From assembly GCA_036768485.1 (NCBI GenBank), contig JAVLUZ010000157.1, positions 12,586,342-12,650,341 on the forward strand: a DNA stretch of 64,000 bases, written 5' to 3'. The notes beneath the pieces are model-generated. The model worked only from the letters and a program-made list of their open reading frames with translations, was not told the origin of the DNA and ran no database searches. The translations under genes and the position numbers were made by a program. Positions 12,240-30,655 of this stretch are shown here, in pieces. Position 1 is the first letter of the stretch. Each line of letters begins with the position of its first letter. The DNA is from Mermis nigrescens (lineage: Eukaryota; Nematoda; Enoplea; Mermithida; Mermithidae).

Positions 12240-12735
12240 ATTGAATTTTGGGACGCATTCAGTGCTGCTGTTCATAGACAAGAAATCCCTCTAGTCCACA
12301 AGTTCAATTAGTTATTAAATTGTGTGAATGGGGCGGCATACAAAGCTATTCAAGGAATAGCAGTGACAACTGCAACGTATAACGACGCTATTGATATATT
12401 AAAAATAGATTTGGTGATAATAAAGTTATTAAAAGAGGACTTTATTCACAATTGAAATCTTTATCTAAATCTAGTAATAAAACAGATAGATTTAAGGAGA
12501 ACTTTAGAAGTTATTCAGAGAATAACTAGGCAATTAAGAAGTTTGCATGAAGACTTAGATCAACCAGCCTTGATGATGTTAGTATTAGAGAAAATATACG
12601 CCGATATTTTGATTCAACTTGGGAAGATGAAGTCTCCGAATAAAGATTGGACTATATTTAAAAGAAATAATTCGAAATATAGAAGAAGCATATCAGATTT
12701 CTGGTTTCGAAAATAAAGTAAATAATGACCTTAAT
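12240..12735 (+). pseudogene. BEL/Pao gag N-terminal region (broken)
   Basis: Fragments in several frames match the gag of Pao-type elements: FWDAFSAAVHRQEIPLVHKF, then a NGAAYKAIQGI block, a TTATYNDAIDILK block, RFKEN, and a SLHEDLDQPALMMLVLEKI block. The region contains stop codons and frameshifts. The MITE at 12748 ends it and separates it from the zinc knuckles. Confidence 0.75.
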
Positions 12736-12747
12736 TATAGTTATAAC

Positions 12748-13018
12748 CACACATGGGCGTGGGGGGTTTGGGGGGTAATGCACCCCCAGAAGTTGAATAC
12801 CCCCCAGAAATCAAAATACCCCCCAGAAAATTTTTTTTGCTTTTTTAGCAATTGTTTGATGCCATTGGATAGAGCTTGATGAGAAACGTCGAAAAATGGT
12901 GTTTTTTGCCATACGACCACTTTTAAGACCATTTTTTGACCTTTAAAAATTTTTTCACCCCCCCCCAGAAATTTTTTCACCCCCCCCCACCCCAGAATTT
13001 CGGTGCTGCCCACCTATG
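12748..13018. mobile_element. MITE, CCCC-rich family, copy with perfect TSD
   Basis: The element begins CACACATGGGCGTGGGG and ends CCCACCTATG, so its ends are approximate inverted repeats. It is flanked by the identical 8-bp GTTATAAC at 12740-12747 and 13019-13026. Runs of C6-C9 and the word CCCCAGAA lie near both ends, with a core near 12855-12915 (GATGAGAAACGTCGAAAAAT). Six other copies are in this window. It interrupts the BEL/Pao gag region. Confidence 0.85.
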
Positions 13019-13101
13019 GTTATAACCACAATAAATGATTTAATCAAAATAAGACTGTAACTGATGCTTCCGTTCATGCTTCACAGAATAATTCTAAGGC
13101 T

Positions 13102-13425
13102 ATGAATAGTTTTAACTCAGATGATTCACGTGCAAGAAAAAGGGAAATAATTTGCATATTTTGTGAAGACAGTCATTGGAACGATTCTTGCCCGAAACGC
13201 ACTGTTAAGCAACGTAAGCAAAAGATTATTGAAAAGAAATTGTGCTTTAGATGCTTTAAATCTGGTCATCAAGTTAAAGAATGTAAATTTAACATTCCGT
13301 GTACTGGCAATCACAATAGGGCCCTATCTTATCGTAAATCAGAAAACAAAGGATTTTATGCTGAAAACAACTCAGAAAAAGAAGGAATTAGAATTCACTT
13401 TAAATTCTGTTGGTTTACAGAATGA
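13102..13425 (+). pseudogene. BEL/Pao gag zinc knuckles
   Basis: An open frame of 107 codons carries two CCHC knuckles: C-x2-C-x3-H-x4-C (CIFCEDSHWNDSC) and C-x2-C-x4-H-x4-C (CFRCFKSGHQVKEC), separated by a basic linker ending KKLC. This spacing is typical of Pao/BEL gag, which packages element RNA. The frame ends before the protease. Confidence 0.85.
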
Positions 13426-13539
13426 GAATGAGAGTAAAAATTGTAACGCTTCCCCAGTAAATGCTGTTGGTACTTCTCGCACTACGTTTTTCTGATTGTG
13501 AAACGCGAGTGATCGAGAATAATAGCTCAGATAATGTTA

Positions 13540-13670
13540 AATTATTAACAACAACTGTAATAGTGATGAATTTAGAAACAAAGAATAGTCTTAAAGTCAA
13601 TGTCTTTATAGACTCAGGAGGTCAAAAGTCATATTTGACAAATAATTTGAAGAAAAAATGGAATTAAAGT
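13540..13670 (+). pseudogene. BEL/Pao aspartic protease fragment
   Basis: The frame contains VFIDSGGQKSYLT, with the catalytic D-S-G at about 13611-13619, the expected active site for the retroelement polyprotein protease. The sequence after 13670 (FASTSPQLIENS in another frame) fits the rest of the domain but is shifted. Confidence 0.8.
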
Positions 13671-13899
13671 CTGAATATAAGGAAGTTCTTTCAGTTTACA
13701 CGTTTGCTTCGACATCTCCACAACTAATAGAAAATTCTGTTGTTATTTTGGAGTAATGCTTAGTGATAGTTCGATGAAATGTGTAAAAATGAATACTGTA
13801 GAACATTAGACGAAAAGAATGAAGCAAGGTTATCTAGACAAGCGCGATAAAGAATTTTTAACAAAATTCAAAATGAATAATTATTTTCGAATAATGAAA

Positions 13900-15210
13900 C
13901 TTCTGTTCAACCTGATATTTTGATAGGAATAGACTACTTCTGGGATATAATGGAATATGCTCAAACGATAAAGCTACCGTCTGGTTTATAGTTAATCACG
14001 ACAAAAATTGGCTTCTTGTTATTCGGTAGAAAAGTTGACGAAGAAAACCTGTGTTGCGAAATCTTAGTGCAGTCAGTTTTTCGAATAAAGATTTCGATGG
14101 AAAGAATTTAATTTAGAAAAATTCTGGACATTAGAAAGTATCGGAATTCACGATTATTCGGATATAACTGAAAATGAAATAGCTCTGAATTCTTTTGATG
14201 ATTCTATCGAATTAAATGAGAATAGTAAACGTTATCAGATCAGTTGGCCTTGGAGAGAAAATAAGAAAGATTTACCAGAAAATTTTAGTTTAACGCTTGG
14301 ACGATTTAAATCAGTAGCTAAGAGATTTAAAGAAAATAATGGTATGTTACTAAAATATTCGTCAATTATTGACAGAACAATTGGAAAAAGGCATAATCGA
14401 AAAAGTTATTAAAAGATAACTCAAATACTTTTAAACATTATTTGCCTCATCATACAGTTGTCACACCACAAAAAAACAAGTACGAAAGTTAGAATGAGTA
14501 TAGAATGCTTCAGCGAAGTCGAAAAAATCAGCTTTGAGTTTAAATGATTGTCTTTATGCGGGTCCGGTTGTTGTGCTGGATTTGTGCAGTGTTTTGATGC
14601 GTTTTCGATTGAATCCGATCGCTATAATAGCCGATGTTGAAAAAGCTTTCTTACAAATTGAAATTAGAGAAAATGACCGAGATGTTACGTGATTTTTGTG
14701 GTTAAGAAGCGGATAATCCAGAAGTTGAAAATAATATTGAGATTTATCGGTTTTGTAGAGTTCTTTTTTGGCTTAAACTGCAGTCCGTTCATTCTAGAAC
14801 GCTACTGTACTTTGAAAGCATCATTTAAGTTCTGCCAGAAGTCCAAACGCATTAAAAGCATCTGAATTTAAATATCGATAATTTAGTTACGGGAGTTGAT
14901 AGTGAGCTAAAGGCAAACGGGGGTTTATCTAGAATTGAAGACACTTTTCGGGAATGCTAACATGAATCTTAGAGGATGGAGCTCGAACTCTAAAAATTTC
15001 GTAAATAGTTTATTTGAAAATGATAAAGCTGACGAAGGTTGCCTGAAATTTTTAGGAATAAAATGGAGCACATTAGAAGACTCACCTAACTTTTGAACTA
15101 AATGTTGAAAATTCAGACACTAACAAAAATACAAAAAGACAAATTTTGAAACGTTTGGCTAACATCTTTGATCCACTGGGTATTTGACTCCATTGAGGAT
15201 GTAGGGAAAA
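13900..15210 (+). pseudogene. BEL/Pao reverse transcriptase region (broken)
   Basis: Ordered matches across frames: PDILIGIDYFWDIM (about 13910), a FWTLESIGIHDYSD block (about 14125), QISWPWRENKKDLPENFSL (about 14240), LPHHTVVTPQKNK (about 14445), SLNDCLYAGPVVVLDL (about 14535), then ADVEKAFLQIEI with the first catalytic aspartate (14630-14667). A NIDNLVTGVDS block (about 14872) stands where the YVDD-type box and its downstream motif are expected, and IFDPLGI follows at about 15170. The active site is disrupted by stops and shifts. Confidence 0.8.
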
Positions 15211-15371
15211 CAATTTATTCAAAATTAATGGAGAGAAAAAATTTTCATGGGATGAGCAAAATATAAGAAGTAAAATTAAAAAATGGAAAGAAATCGTAAA
15301 TAAATGGAAAGGAATCTTAACTATAAATATTCCTAGATTTATTAAATATACTCCTAGAAAATTCAGAAAAT

Positions 15372-15638
15372 ATGCTGATTACTTTTGTAGATGCATCAAA
15401 ACTTGCATATGCAGCTGTTGTCTACTTAGTTGTGAATAATAGTGGAATTATGAATAGTTACATCTTATACTCTAAGAATAGATTAGCCCCATTAAAGGAG
15501 ATAACTATACCTCGTTTAGAGTTAATTTGGTTAGTTATCGGTAAGAGAGCTTTGGAATTTGTGGTAGAGCAATTAAAACTATAAATAACAAAAAGTTTAT
15601 TTTCTCAGATTCTTTGTGCACTCTATATTGGTTGAACT
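15372..15638 (+). pseudogene. BEL/Pao RNase H fragment
   Basis: The open frame contains ITFVDASKLAYAAVVYL, then YSKNRLAPLKEITIPRLEL, the conserved region of Pao-type RNase H. It continues in a shifted frame with FSDSLCTLYWLN up to the insertion at 15639. The next expected block, RFVANRIKELKKT, resumes at about 16918, on the other side of that insertion. Confidence 0.85.
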
Positions 15639-16900
15639 TGTAACTTATGCGGCAGTTTGTTTACGCTTTCGAGTTATCGGAGGTATCTTAGCGCGCCGCC
15701 GAGACTTGCTGATTAAGTACTTGCAGTATGTACCGATACCTAAACCGAGCAGCATGCCGCAGGGAAGATGCCCTGCTACACAAACAACTACAGAAAGCAA
15801 CAACCCACAATACGTACCTTCAGGAGCTTACCTAAGTACCTTGCTACACTTAGCGCTGGTCTGCGGAGCTACGACAATCTGCCTTTATTCTTCCTCTCGA
15901 CCCTAGATACCTACTATCTAAAAATCTCCCGGGCGTAGCTGCTCCAGGTACCTAAGGGAGAAGTGCGTGAGGGAATTTCCGACCGCAGAACCTCAACACA
16001 GGAGTAATTAGATAGCCCTGGTATTTTGCCCGAGGTCCTTAGACCTATTTTAGACCAAAAGAATAATTTTCGCGAAAGAAGCCAAGAGATTTCGCACTAG
16101 AATACCTAAGGCAGAAATAAATTACGAACTTTGATTTTAACAGCACACTTGGAACAATAAATACAACAACAAAGAGCTATAGTCCGGGCTGTCATCCTCT
16201 ATAAAAATTATGTAATAATTTTTATAGTTTTTTAAGTTCGAAAAAAGGAATGAAGAATTTTGAGGAAAAGGTATTACGAAACAGGTTTTACCCAAAATTA
16301 TCCAGCATGTCGAGAGAGTCGAGGCCGGCCGATCCAAATCCCAAAATTATCTGCGATATAATGCACCCCTAGGTAGCTATTTTTTCTATCTTTATCTACA
16401 CCAAACGAAATGAATTAAAGATGGCGTCCACAAAGTCGAAGAAGACACGCCAAAACAGATATTGCTAAAACGCGACCCCAGCCGAACGAATAATGGCACG
16501 AGTGGGGAATCACAGTAAAAGAAAAAGAGATTATATTTTAAAGACAAGAGAAGGGCGCTACTTGCGCTATGGATTTTTCCGGTCTCTGCACAGGCTTTAC
16601 GTGATTAGCGGTCATGTCGCCTATGTTTTGAATGCAAAGAAAGAAGAGGGGATGTAAATGGATTCCACAGGCAACTCACATTTGCATGTCCCTCGCAACA
16701 CGTAGCGATGTAAAGTCCAACCAATTGACGCTGCAGTGGCTGGATAGCCTCCGCACGTCCTACTGTCGGAATCTATCCGACTTGCGAAATAATCGCTATA
16801 AATGGCTGGATCGCCAAAATGGTAACTCAAAGACCGGATGGTCAAACTAGACGCAGTAAACTGCGTTTAGCCATCAGTGTAACGGCACGTATCTACAAAC
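15639..16900. mobile_element. 1.26-kb insertion, probable solo LTR
   Basis: This segment splits the BEL/Pao RNase H-to-integrase region, and is flanked by the direct repeat TGAACT (15633-15638 and 16901-16906). It starts TGTAAC and ends CTACAAAC. It has no credible coding region and is clearly more GC-rich than its host element. A short flanking repeat plus a TG start suggests a solo LTR, though the 3' terminus is not a textbook CA. It resembles the solo LTR at 33124-34416 in length, but I did not establish that they are related. Confidence 0.6.
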
Positions 16901-16914
16901 TGAACTAAACCATT

Positions 16915-17960
16915 AAGCGTTTCGTTGCTAATAGAATTAAGGAATTAAAGAAAACTAATGATATAAAAGTTTCAATATGTAAAAGTATAGAAAATCCAAG
17001 CTGACTTTGCAACTCGCTTCACTGATTTTAATGAAGCTGATCGTTTGCTTTGGTTTCATGGTCCTAAACGGCTCAGTGAACCAGAGTCTTAATGACCTAA
17101 TTTTGAAATAAACAGGTCCGAAAATCTGACTTTTGAATATGAAATTCAAAGTGAAGAAGTCGTTGAATTAATCTCTAACATGGCTGAAATAAAGGCTATT
17201 TCTGAGTGTTGCTTTGAGATTAACAGATTTTTCTTCATTGTTAAAAGCTAAGAGAACTTTGATTTGTGTCTTGCGATTCATCTTAAATCGAGATTAGAAT
17301 TACCAGAATAAATAACTTGCTACAATTTTTAAAGAATATCCAACGTTGCAGGGCCATTTATGATCGATGAATTCAAGACAGTTGAAACTCTACTAATAGA
17401 AACACTGTCAGCAACGATGTTCCTGATGAGAAAGATAAAAAAATCTGAGGCGATTTTTCGTCAGTTTAGGTGTGAAGAAAAGATAATAATGGGGTATTCG
17501 ATGTTACGGACATTTAAATAATTCAGAGTTGAGCATTATTCGATTTTTGCTGCCTTCAAAAGGCTCACTTTAACAAATTTGAATTGTGCTCCGAAGTGCA
17601 AGAAAGAAAATATGCGACCTTGGTGATTTCGCATACTTTGTCACTTATTCGGAAAAAATTTTGGATTTTAAAATGAAGAACAACACTGAAGACAATTTTA
17701 AAAAATCGTCCTATTTGTAAAAAATATACTATGGGGCCATTTATACACCACCTTTTCTCAGTTAAATAGGATTAGATTATTTTGGTCCATTTAAAATTAA
17801 AGATAATGAAAGTAATGGGAAAAAAATGTTCGGTGTGTCTCACTACATGCCTAGTAACAAGAGCTGTACATTTGGAATACGTGAAAAATCAAAGCACAAT
17901 ATCTTAAATTGTCTGAGAGGGTTATTTCACGAAGACAGAAGCCGGATAAAATAATATGAA
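16915..17960 (+). pseudogene. BEL/Pao integrase region (broken)
   Basis: After the LTR-like insertion the BEL/Pao polyprotein continues with RFVANRIKELKKT, a WFHGPKRLSEP block (about 17050) and, near 17771-17790, LDYFGPFKIKDNESNGKK followed by CLVTRAVHLEYV. The latter is the start of the integrase catalytic core, and its aspartate is present. Downstream catalytic residues are not clear because of stops. The sequence loses similarity near 17960. Confidence 0.75.
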
Positions 17961-18479
17961 TAGCATTCATACATATTTACTACCTACATCTTTATTGAAC
18001 TATGAAATACGATAAAATTTCTTTTTTTAATAACATGTGATATGACCTTGATGGAATTTACGAAAACCGCCTTCCCCTACACTCTCGATGAATAAGAGTC
18101 AGTTTCTGGAATTCAGAAACCAAAGAAAGACTGGTATAATGTAAAAATTGTTCATGACCTTTATTCAGCGACTCGTATTGATCATGATTAATAACTCCAA
18201 CTACATCCGCTGAAAGTTATATATAAGGATCGCGCGCTTATCACTTTTGTATGCAATTTATTATTCGTCTTATTTTATATATTAAAGGTGACCCAGTAAG
18301 CGGTGAGTTAATTCTGTTACACTATATAACAATAACGACAAGCGCAGGCTCACGACCAGCCTTTCAAAGGAGCAAAATATTAATCAAGACCCGCAGCGTG
18401 GCACAATAATGCAGAAATAACGCTAGAAGAGCAAAAATTGTTCACAATCATACTCATTTCTCGCACTCAATTTTTGAAA

Positions 18480-18894
18480 GTCCATCAATCAAGGTACAAA
18501 TCGCAATGCTCAACAAGACTGTCACACTGCGGATGATACAGTGCCGTAGAAGACTTTTCGGACGTTAAGTAGAATGCATACTTCCGGAAATTAATCGCTG
18601 ATGCAAAGTTTGTAGCCATGATCGGTTAAAAATTGTTTTGGAACGTCATAACGTGGGATGGTTTTGCACAACAAGAGATTAGGCGATTGTTGAAGCTTTT
18701 ATATCGGAAACAGCAAAAGCTTCAAGGTGCCTAGTGAAATAATCCATAAAAACAACAATTTGGTCATTTCCAGAAGTTGATCGCAGCATATGCAGACGAG
18801 CAGCATGCAACATGAAGCTCAAAATGGCACGGAAACTTTGATCGGCTGCATTAGAACAGATGTAGAATTTAATGCAACCTTGCATTGCAAGCAC
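18480..18894 (-). pseudogene. Gypsy integrase fragment
   Basis: The frame contains SGNDQIVVFMDYFTRHLEAF, in which the first catalytic aspartate precedes YFT. It is followed, after a stop and frame changes, by YHPQCDSLVEH (about 18505-18538), corresponding to the YHPQ.DG..ER block near the third acidic residue. The order and spacing match the Ty3/gypsy integrase core. Stops show it is inactive. Confidence 0.8.
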
Positions 18895-19189
18895 ATATCA
18901 CAATTCTTACACCATGCAATCACATCATTCTCCATTTGCCACCACTAATAACGCATTTGAATGGCAGGCAGGATTTTACACGAGGAATAGTGAGCTCCGA
19001 AAATAGAGTCATGAAATTCACTTAAAATTAAACGGTGTAAGGATTTAGAGATTCCAAGTTAGGTTGAACAGAAACAATTTGTCACGATATTTGCGCGTCG
19101 TTAAGTCATTCAGAGAATCACCCGAATTCATAGTGTCCTACCAGCATATAAATGCGGTTTTTCCGCAAGATTCGGCATCAAGGGGAATT

Positions 19190-19568
19190 TGCCAATAGCA
19201 AGAATTTGCCAAATGTGGCAAGGGGTAAACCTGCATTTTGATTACATTGTTCAATCAGTGATAATCAACGATGGGACAGAGAGAGCCATTTTCTGTAAAT
19301 CAAAAACAAAGGCTAGCCCAGGGGCTTGTTGTTGGTCGAATAATCTTTTGGCCAGCATTTCATTGATCACTTTCTACATAGCGCTTCTTTGTGCATGTTC
19401 AACATGGTGTGTTTTTCCTATGACAGGGGGATCATCTCCTGTGTCAATATGATGTTTGACCAATGGCGTTTGGCCGAGAGGTTTGCCTTTTAATGCAAAA
19501 GTAGAATCATAAATTAACAGGCAAAGTTTGCGGATTTGTTTTAACCTTGCAATGCTTTGTTTATCCAA
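19190..19568 (-). pseudogene. Gypsy reverse transcriptase N-terminal fragment
   Basis: The frame contains LGQTPLVKHHIDTGDDPPV followed by KTHHVEHAQRSAM, the highly conserved start of Ty3/gypsy RT. Downstream, KKVINEMLAKRL follows the usual order in a continuing frame. The catalytic YVDD region is not recognisable. Confidence 0.75.
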
Positions 19569-21131
19569 CGAGAAAAGTTCTGGCGACCCATGTGTCTGAA
19601 TTGGCGATCCACCACTTCTACGTCAGCTGTGAGCAAAACCAATAACTTCTCGCAGTATCAATACAAGTTGGTGCTTTCGAAATGTTGCACACATGCAGAG
19701 AAAAAACCAATAGAGATGGATCAACAATCAAAGGAGCAACAAAGAATGAAGTTTTCCACATAAATTCGAGATTTTGTTCAAAAGTGATATCAGAATAAAA
19801 ACAACCATGGCTAATGTAGTTGTGAGTGAAAACTTTGTGTCTAGGCTGAATAACGATTGGTTCTGGGAGCGACACATGTACACACACCGGACAAGGCGAT
19901 ATTCCTATTGGGATCAATACAAAGTTGCATTTTCTTGCTTGGAGACAAAAGCTTGAGTTTTTATGCCGTTTTATGATTGCACAGTCCTCTATAGGATCAA
20001 CTAAGAGTAAACTGGAATGGCAAAACTTCGAAACCTAAAAGCAAATCTTCCTGCAAAATGATCGATAATTGATACTACCACACATAAGTTGGTTGATCAG
20101 CGATCATTATGTGCATATTGAACTTAAATTGAATGACGGCTTGTCATTTCTCCAACTCCGTGAAGTACTTTGGCTGTTTGCTTTGGCGATCGTATTTTCA
20201 ATCAAAGCCATAAAAATGCAGCCCCATAGTCATCATTGTGACTTGGAAACCTGTATTGATTAAAGCAGGAACCTTTATGCCCTGAATTTTTTGCTACAAT
20301 TGTTGACAAATTTGTCTCAGCATGGCTAATGACCGGAATTTTTCCATTGTTTGGTTTCATAGAGTGAGTTTGCCAATTTGTTGTGAATTGCCCAAACGTC
20401 ATTTGCAAACGATTCATATTCCTCAGAGAAATTCTTGAGACGCAAATAATTTTTCGGATTTAGTCGTTTTTGACATTTGCGCTGTCACTATATTTACATT
20501 GTGTACAGACGTTGGGGTTGGAGCAACCTATTGGCGGGACTGGAATCGGCTGCATATGTTACATACGGATGATTAAGGGAAACATCGGAACAATAATTGG
20601 TGTTGCAGTAAGTCATAGGCTGTACCGACAGAAAACAAATGTATGGATTATTTTATCAAAAATCGTGAGGTGGATACCAATTGTCAAAACACTGATTTTG
20701 ATAATCATTGTTGATTATGCTGATGATCATTATGATTTTGTCAAAAGGTTAGCACGATTGCCTCAAAGTCAAAGGCACGAGTCATTACTTTGATGACTTG
20801 GCGAACGGTTTTGGCTTTGATTACCCCGTCGATACTGCAGACTGCATATTACTAAAAACTCGAACGTGATGGCGAGCAATTTTGCTCGTTAGATGAGCAT
20901 GATTGGCTGCAATTTCGCACTCCCGGGTCGGTACTTTGTCAATCAGCGTGATTCCTCTGATTGAGCGTTGTCTTTGGCATTTAGAAACATTCATCATAGA
21001 CCTTGCCCCGTTCGCTTGCCGTCATGTGCGGAACTTTTCGTGAAGAATTTTCCAACATTGTCGTCCGTGCGAGTCACGTAATAAAATGTTCTAGGGCATC
21101 GACGTCAGTCAAATTCGTTGTTATTCGTGAC

Positions 21132-21358
21132 CCTACGTAGGCAGCAGGCAAAATTACCGGGGGGTGCAAGATTTTTGAAAGGTCAAAAAATGGCCTTAAA
21201 TAGTGTTTTGGCGATAAAACACCATTTTTCGACGTTTCTCATCAAGGCATCAAAAATTGCGAAAAAACATAAAAATTGAATTCTGGGGGTTTTTTGATTT
21301 CTGGGGGGTATTTGGGTTTCTAGGGGGTGCATACCCCCAAACCCCACGCCCAGGTGTA
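21132..21358. mobile_element. MITE, CCCC-rich family, copy 2
   Basis: Flanked by TTCGTGAC (21124-21131) and TTCATGAC (21359-21366), an 8-bp duplication with one mismatch. The left part starts TACGTAGGCAGCA and the right ends CACGCCCAGGTGT. The core matches the 12748-13018 copy, in reverse orientation. Confidence 0.75.
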
Positions 21359-21499
21359 TTCATGACACAAGATGTGTCTTTTGGCACTGCTGGACATAAA
21401 ACTATAGGACCAGCTACACTATATACACAAACATGTCTTTGTTTAAACCGCGTTAAAAATTTTGGCCAGCCACCAGCGTTTTGTGCACTTCGGCTATTT

Positions 21500-22235
21500 G
21501 TTTACACCTCACTTTGATATTTTTTCAACCCCTGAATTTCTACATTGTTTTACATTACTGCTTATGTAGGTATCCTTTTTGACTTGTTTGGCAATAAATA
21601 CCGCCACAAAAATTAAGTAGCACATTTTTCAAACCCCCAGAGTAGATACGCTTCCCAATAAGAGCAAAAATTTTAAAATATCGTGATAATAGGATGCAAA
21701 TTGATGGCAGGACCAATGACGCTATCGGCGTTAAACAATTTTAAAGTAAGATTATAGTAGGGTGCAAAACTTTAAAATGACTGCATTAGATAGATAAAAG
21801 TGTTTTCTTTCAAACCATGAAAACAAATTTGGCCACATGTCATCGGTTGGGGTGCTATGGCCATTCGTTTACACCCAACTTGAACATTGTTTAAACCGCA
21901 GAGTTTCTGCATTGTATCACATTAATGCACCTATAGGAATCCTTCCTTGACACTTTTGACAACATATTTGGTCACAAATATTAATTAAACCATTTTTAAA
22001 CCCTTAGAGTATGTACACATCCTACTAAGTGCAAAAATTTTCAGGATATCGTCGGAAGAGTGTGCAAACTTATGGCAGGACAAATGAAGATATTTGGGTT
22101 TAAAAAATATTATAGTAGGGTGCAAACAAATTGCCATAGCGCTCGAACAGTTGATATCGAGCCAAAATTTATTGCACGGTTTGAAAGAAGAAACTTTCAT
22201 CTATTTAGTGCAAGTACGTCCTAAAGTTATTTGTT
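21500..22235. repeat. Two tandem copies of a unit of about 365 bp
   Basis: Matching words recur at an offset of about 364 bp: TTTCTACATTGTTTTACATT (21538) against TTTCTGCATTGTATCACATT (about 21903), then a GATGGCAGGACCAATGA block against TTATGGCAGGACAAATGA, and TATTATAGTAGGGTGCAAA. Similar wording occurs in the 273-bp array at 62.7-64 kb. Confidence 0.65.
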
Positions 22236-22380
22236 CACATCTACCGAAGTTATGACCTGTTAAATTCAAATGTAGCTTTTTTATGGGCATATATATATCA
22301 TAGGTAGCGCGTTAGCGCGTACCTATAATATACTTGGGTACCCCTAACACCTGTGCACCCCCTACAGCTATAACGGGACA

Positions 22381-25611
<3,231 letters not shown>

Positions 25612-25619
25612 CGTAACCA

Positions 25620-25745
25620 GGAATTTATTTCGGGGGGGGGCTAAAATTTTTGAAGTCTTATATCTTGGGAAACCATTAGGAGATACGCGAAAATAATGGC
25701 ATTTTTGAGCGTTTCTCGACAAGATCTATATTATGGTGAAGTAAA
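25620..25745 (+). repeat. Dispersed repeat family 'GAGATACGCTC' (copy 3)
   Basis: Contains a C-rich left end, then TTTTTGAAGTCTTATATC, AACCATTAGGAGATACGC and GGCATTTTTGAGCGTTTCTC, the same order as in the copies at 44680 and 49935. It directly follows the (TA)n array. Confidence 0.65.
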
Positions 25746-25899
25746 AGATTTTAAAAAAAATTCAAAAATTTTCTTGCTTTATTTCAAATTTGGATATAAA
25801 AAATCGATCTTTTAAGCTATTGGTATGACTAATTTCTCAATATCAAATCAAAGCTTGACTCCAAAACATTTCGAAATTCTTTGCTTTGCGTTTAATTTT

Positions 25900-26586
25900 G
25901 CAGTTTTGTTAAGAAAACTAATTCAGAACATAATAAATTGGCGCGAAGCGCCGAAAATTTTTGACAAATTCGTTATTTTTAAGTAAAATCTGGGCTTCTC
26001 AGGTAAGAAAAAAGATAGAACATAATAAATCCAGCGCGGAGCGCCGAAAATTTTGACAAATCCGTTTTTTAAAGTAAAATCTGGGCTTCTAGGGTAAGAA
26101 AAAGCATAGAACATAAGAAATTCGGCGCGAAGCGCAAAATTTTTTGACAAATTCGTTATTTTTAAGTAAAATCTTGGCTTCTAAGGTAAGAAAAAACATA
26201 GAACATAAGAATTCGGCTCGATGCGCCGAAAATATTTGACAAATTCGTTATTTTTGAGTAAAATCTTGGCTTCTAAGGTAAGAAAAAACATAGAACATAA
26301 GAAATCCGAAGCGCGAAGCGTCCGAAAATGTTAAAATCAAGTCTTCTAGGGTAAGAAAAAATATGGAACATAAGAAATCCGGCGTAGAGCGCCGAAAATT
26401 TTTGACAAATTCGTTATTTTTAAGTAAAATTTTGGCTTCTAAGGTAAGAGAAAAACATAGAACATAAGAAATCCGGCGCGAAGCGCCGAAAATTTTCGGC
26501 AAATTCGTTAATTTAAAGTAAAATCTAGTCTTCTAAGGTAGAAAAAACGTATAACATAAGAAATTCGGCGCGAAACGCCGAAAATA
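25900..26586. repeat. Tandem array of a 90-100 bp unit with a GCGC hairpin
   Basis: About seven units. Each has GGCGCGAAGCGCCGAAAAT, then GACAAATTCGTTATTTTTAA, GTAAAATCTTGGCTTCTA, and a GGTAAGAAAAAACATAGAAC block. Hairpin positions include 25938, 26032, 26118, 26216, 26313, 26385, 26477 and 26566. Units vary in length because of small deletions. It abuts the outer end of foldback copy B at 26587. Confidence 0.85.

Positions 26587-30655
<4,069 letters not shown>

Larger units (their letters stand above)
12100..17960 (+). mobile_element. Decayed BEL/Pao LTR retrotransposon
   Basis: The full order of a BEL/Pao polyprotein can be followed across many frameshifts and stops: a gag region with an FWDAFSAAVHRQEIPLVHKF block (about 12240-12330), two zinc knuckles, a DSGG protease, reverse transcriptase, RNase H and integrase. 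No long terminal repeats were identified at either end. It is interrupted by a 271-bp MITE (12748-13018) and by a 1.26-kb LTR-like insertion (15639-16900). The density of frame breaks indicates an old copy. Confidence 0.85.
18430..21120 (-). mobile_element. Decayed Ty3/gypsy retrotransposon
   Basis: On the minus strand the pieces occur in the order reverse transcriptase (19190-19570) then integrase (18480-18900), as in Ty3/gypsy. Sequence from 19600 to 21120 continues upstream as broken reading frames consistent with gag, protease and linker, but I could not assign those motifs. No LTRs were found. It lies tail to tail with the BEL/Pao copy. Confidence 0.65.

Noticed and set aside
13163..13495. 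110-codon frame overlapping the zinc-knuckle frame
   Set aside because: It lacks the CCHC pattern seen in the neighbouring frame; it is an out-of-frame shadow.
15616..15906. 96-codon open frame inside the LTR-like insertion
   Set aside because: No recognisable domain, and it starts across the insertion junction.
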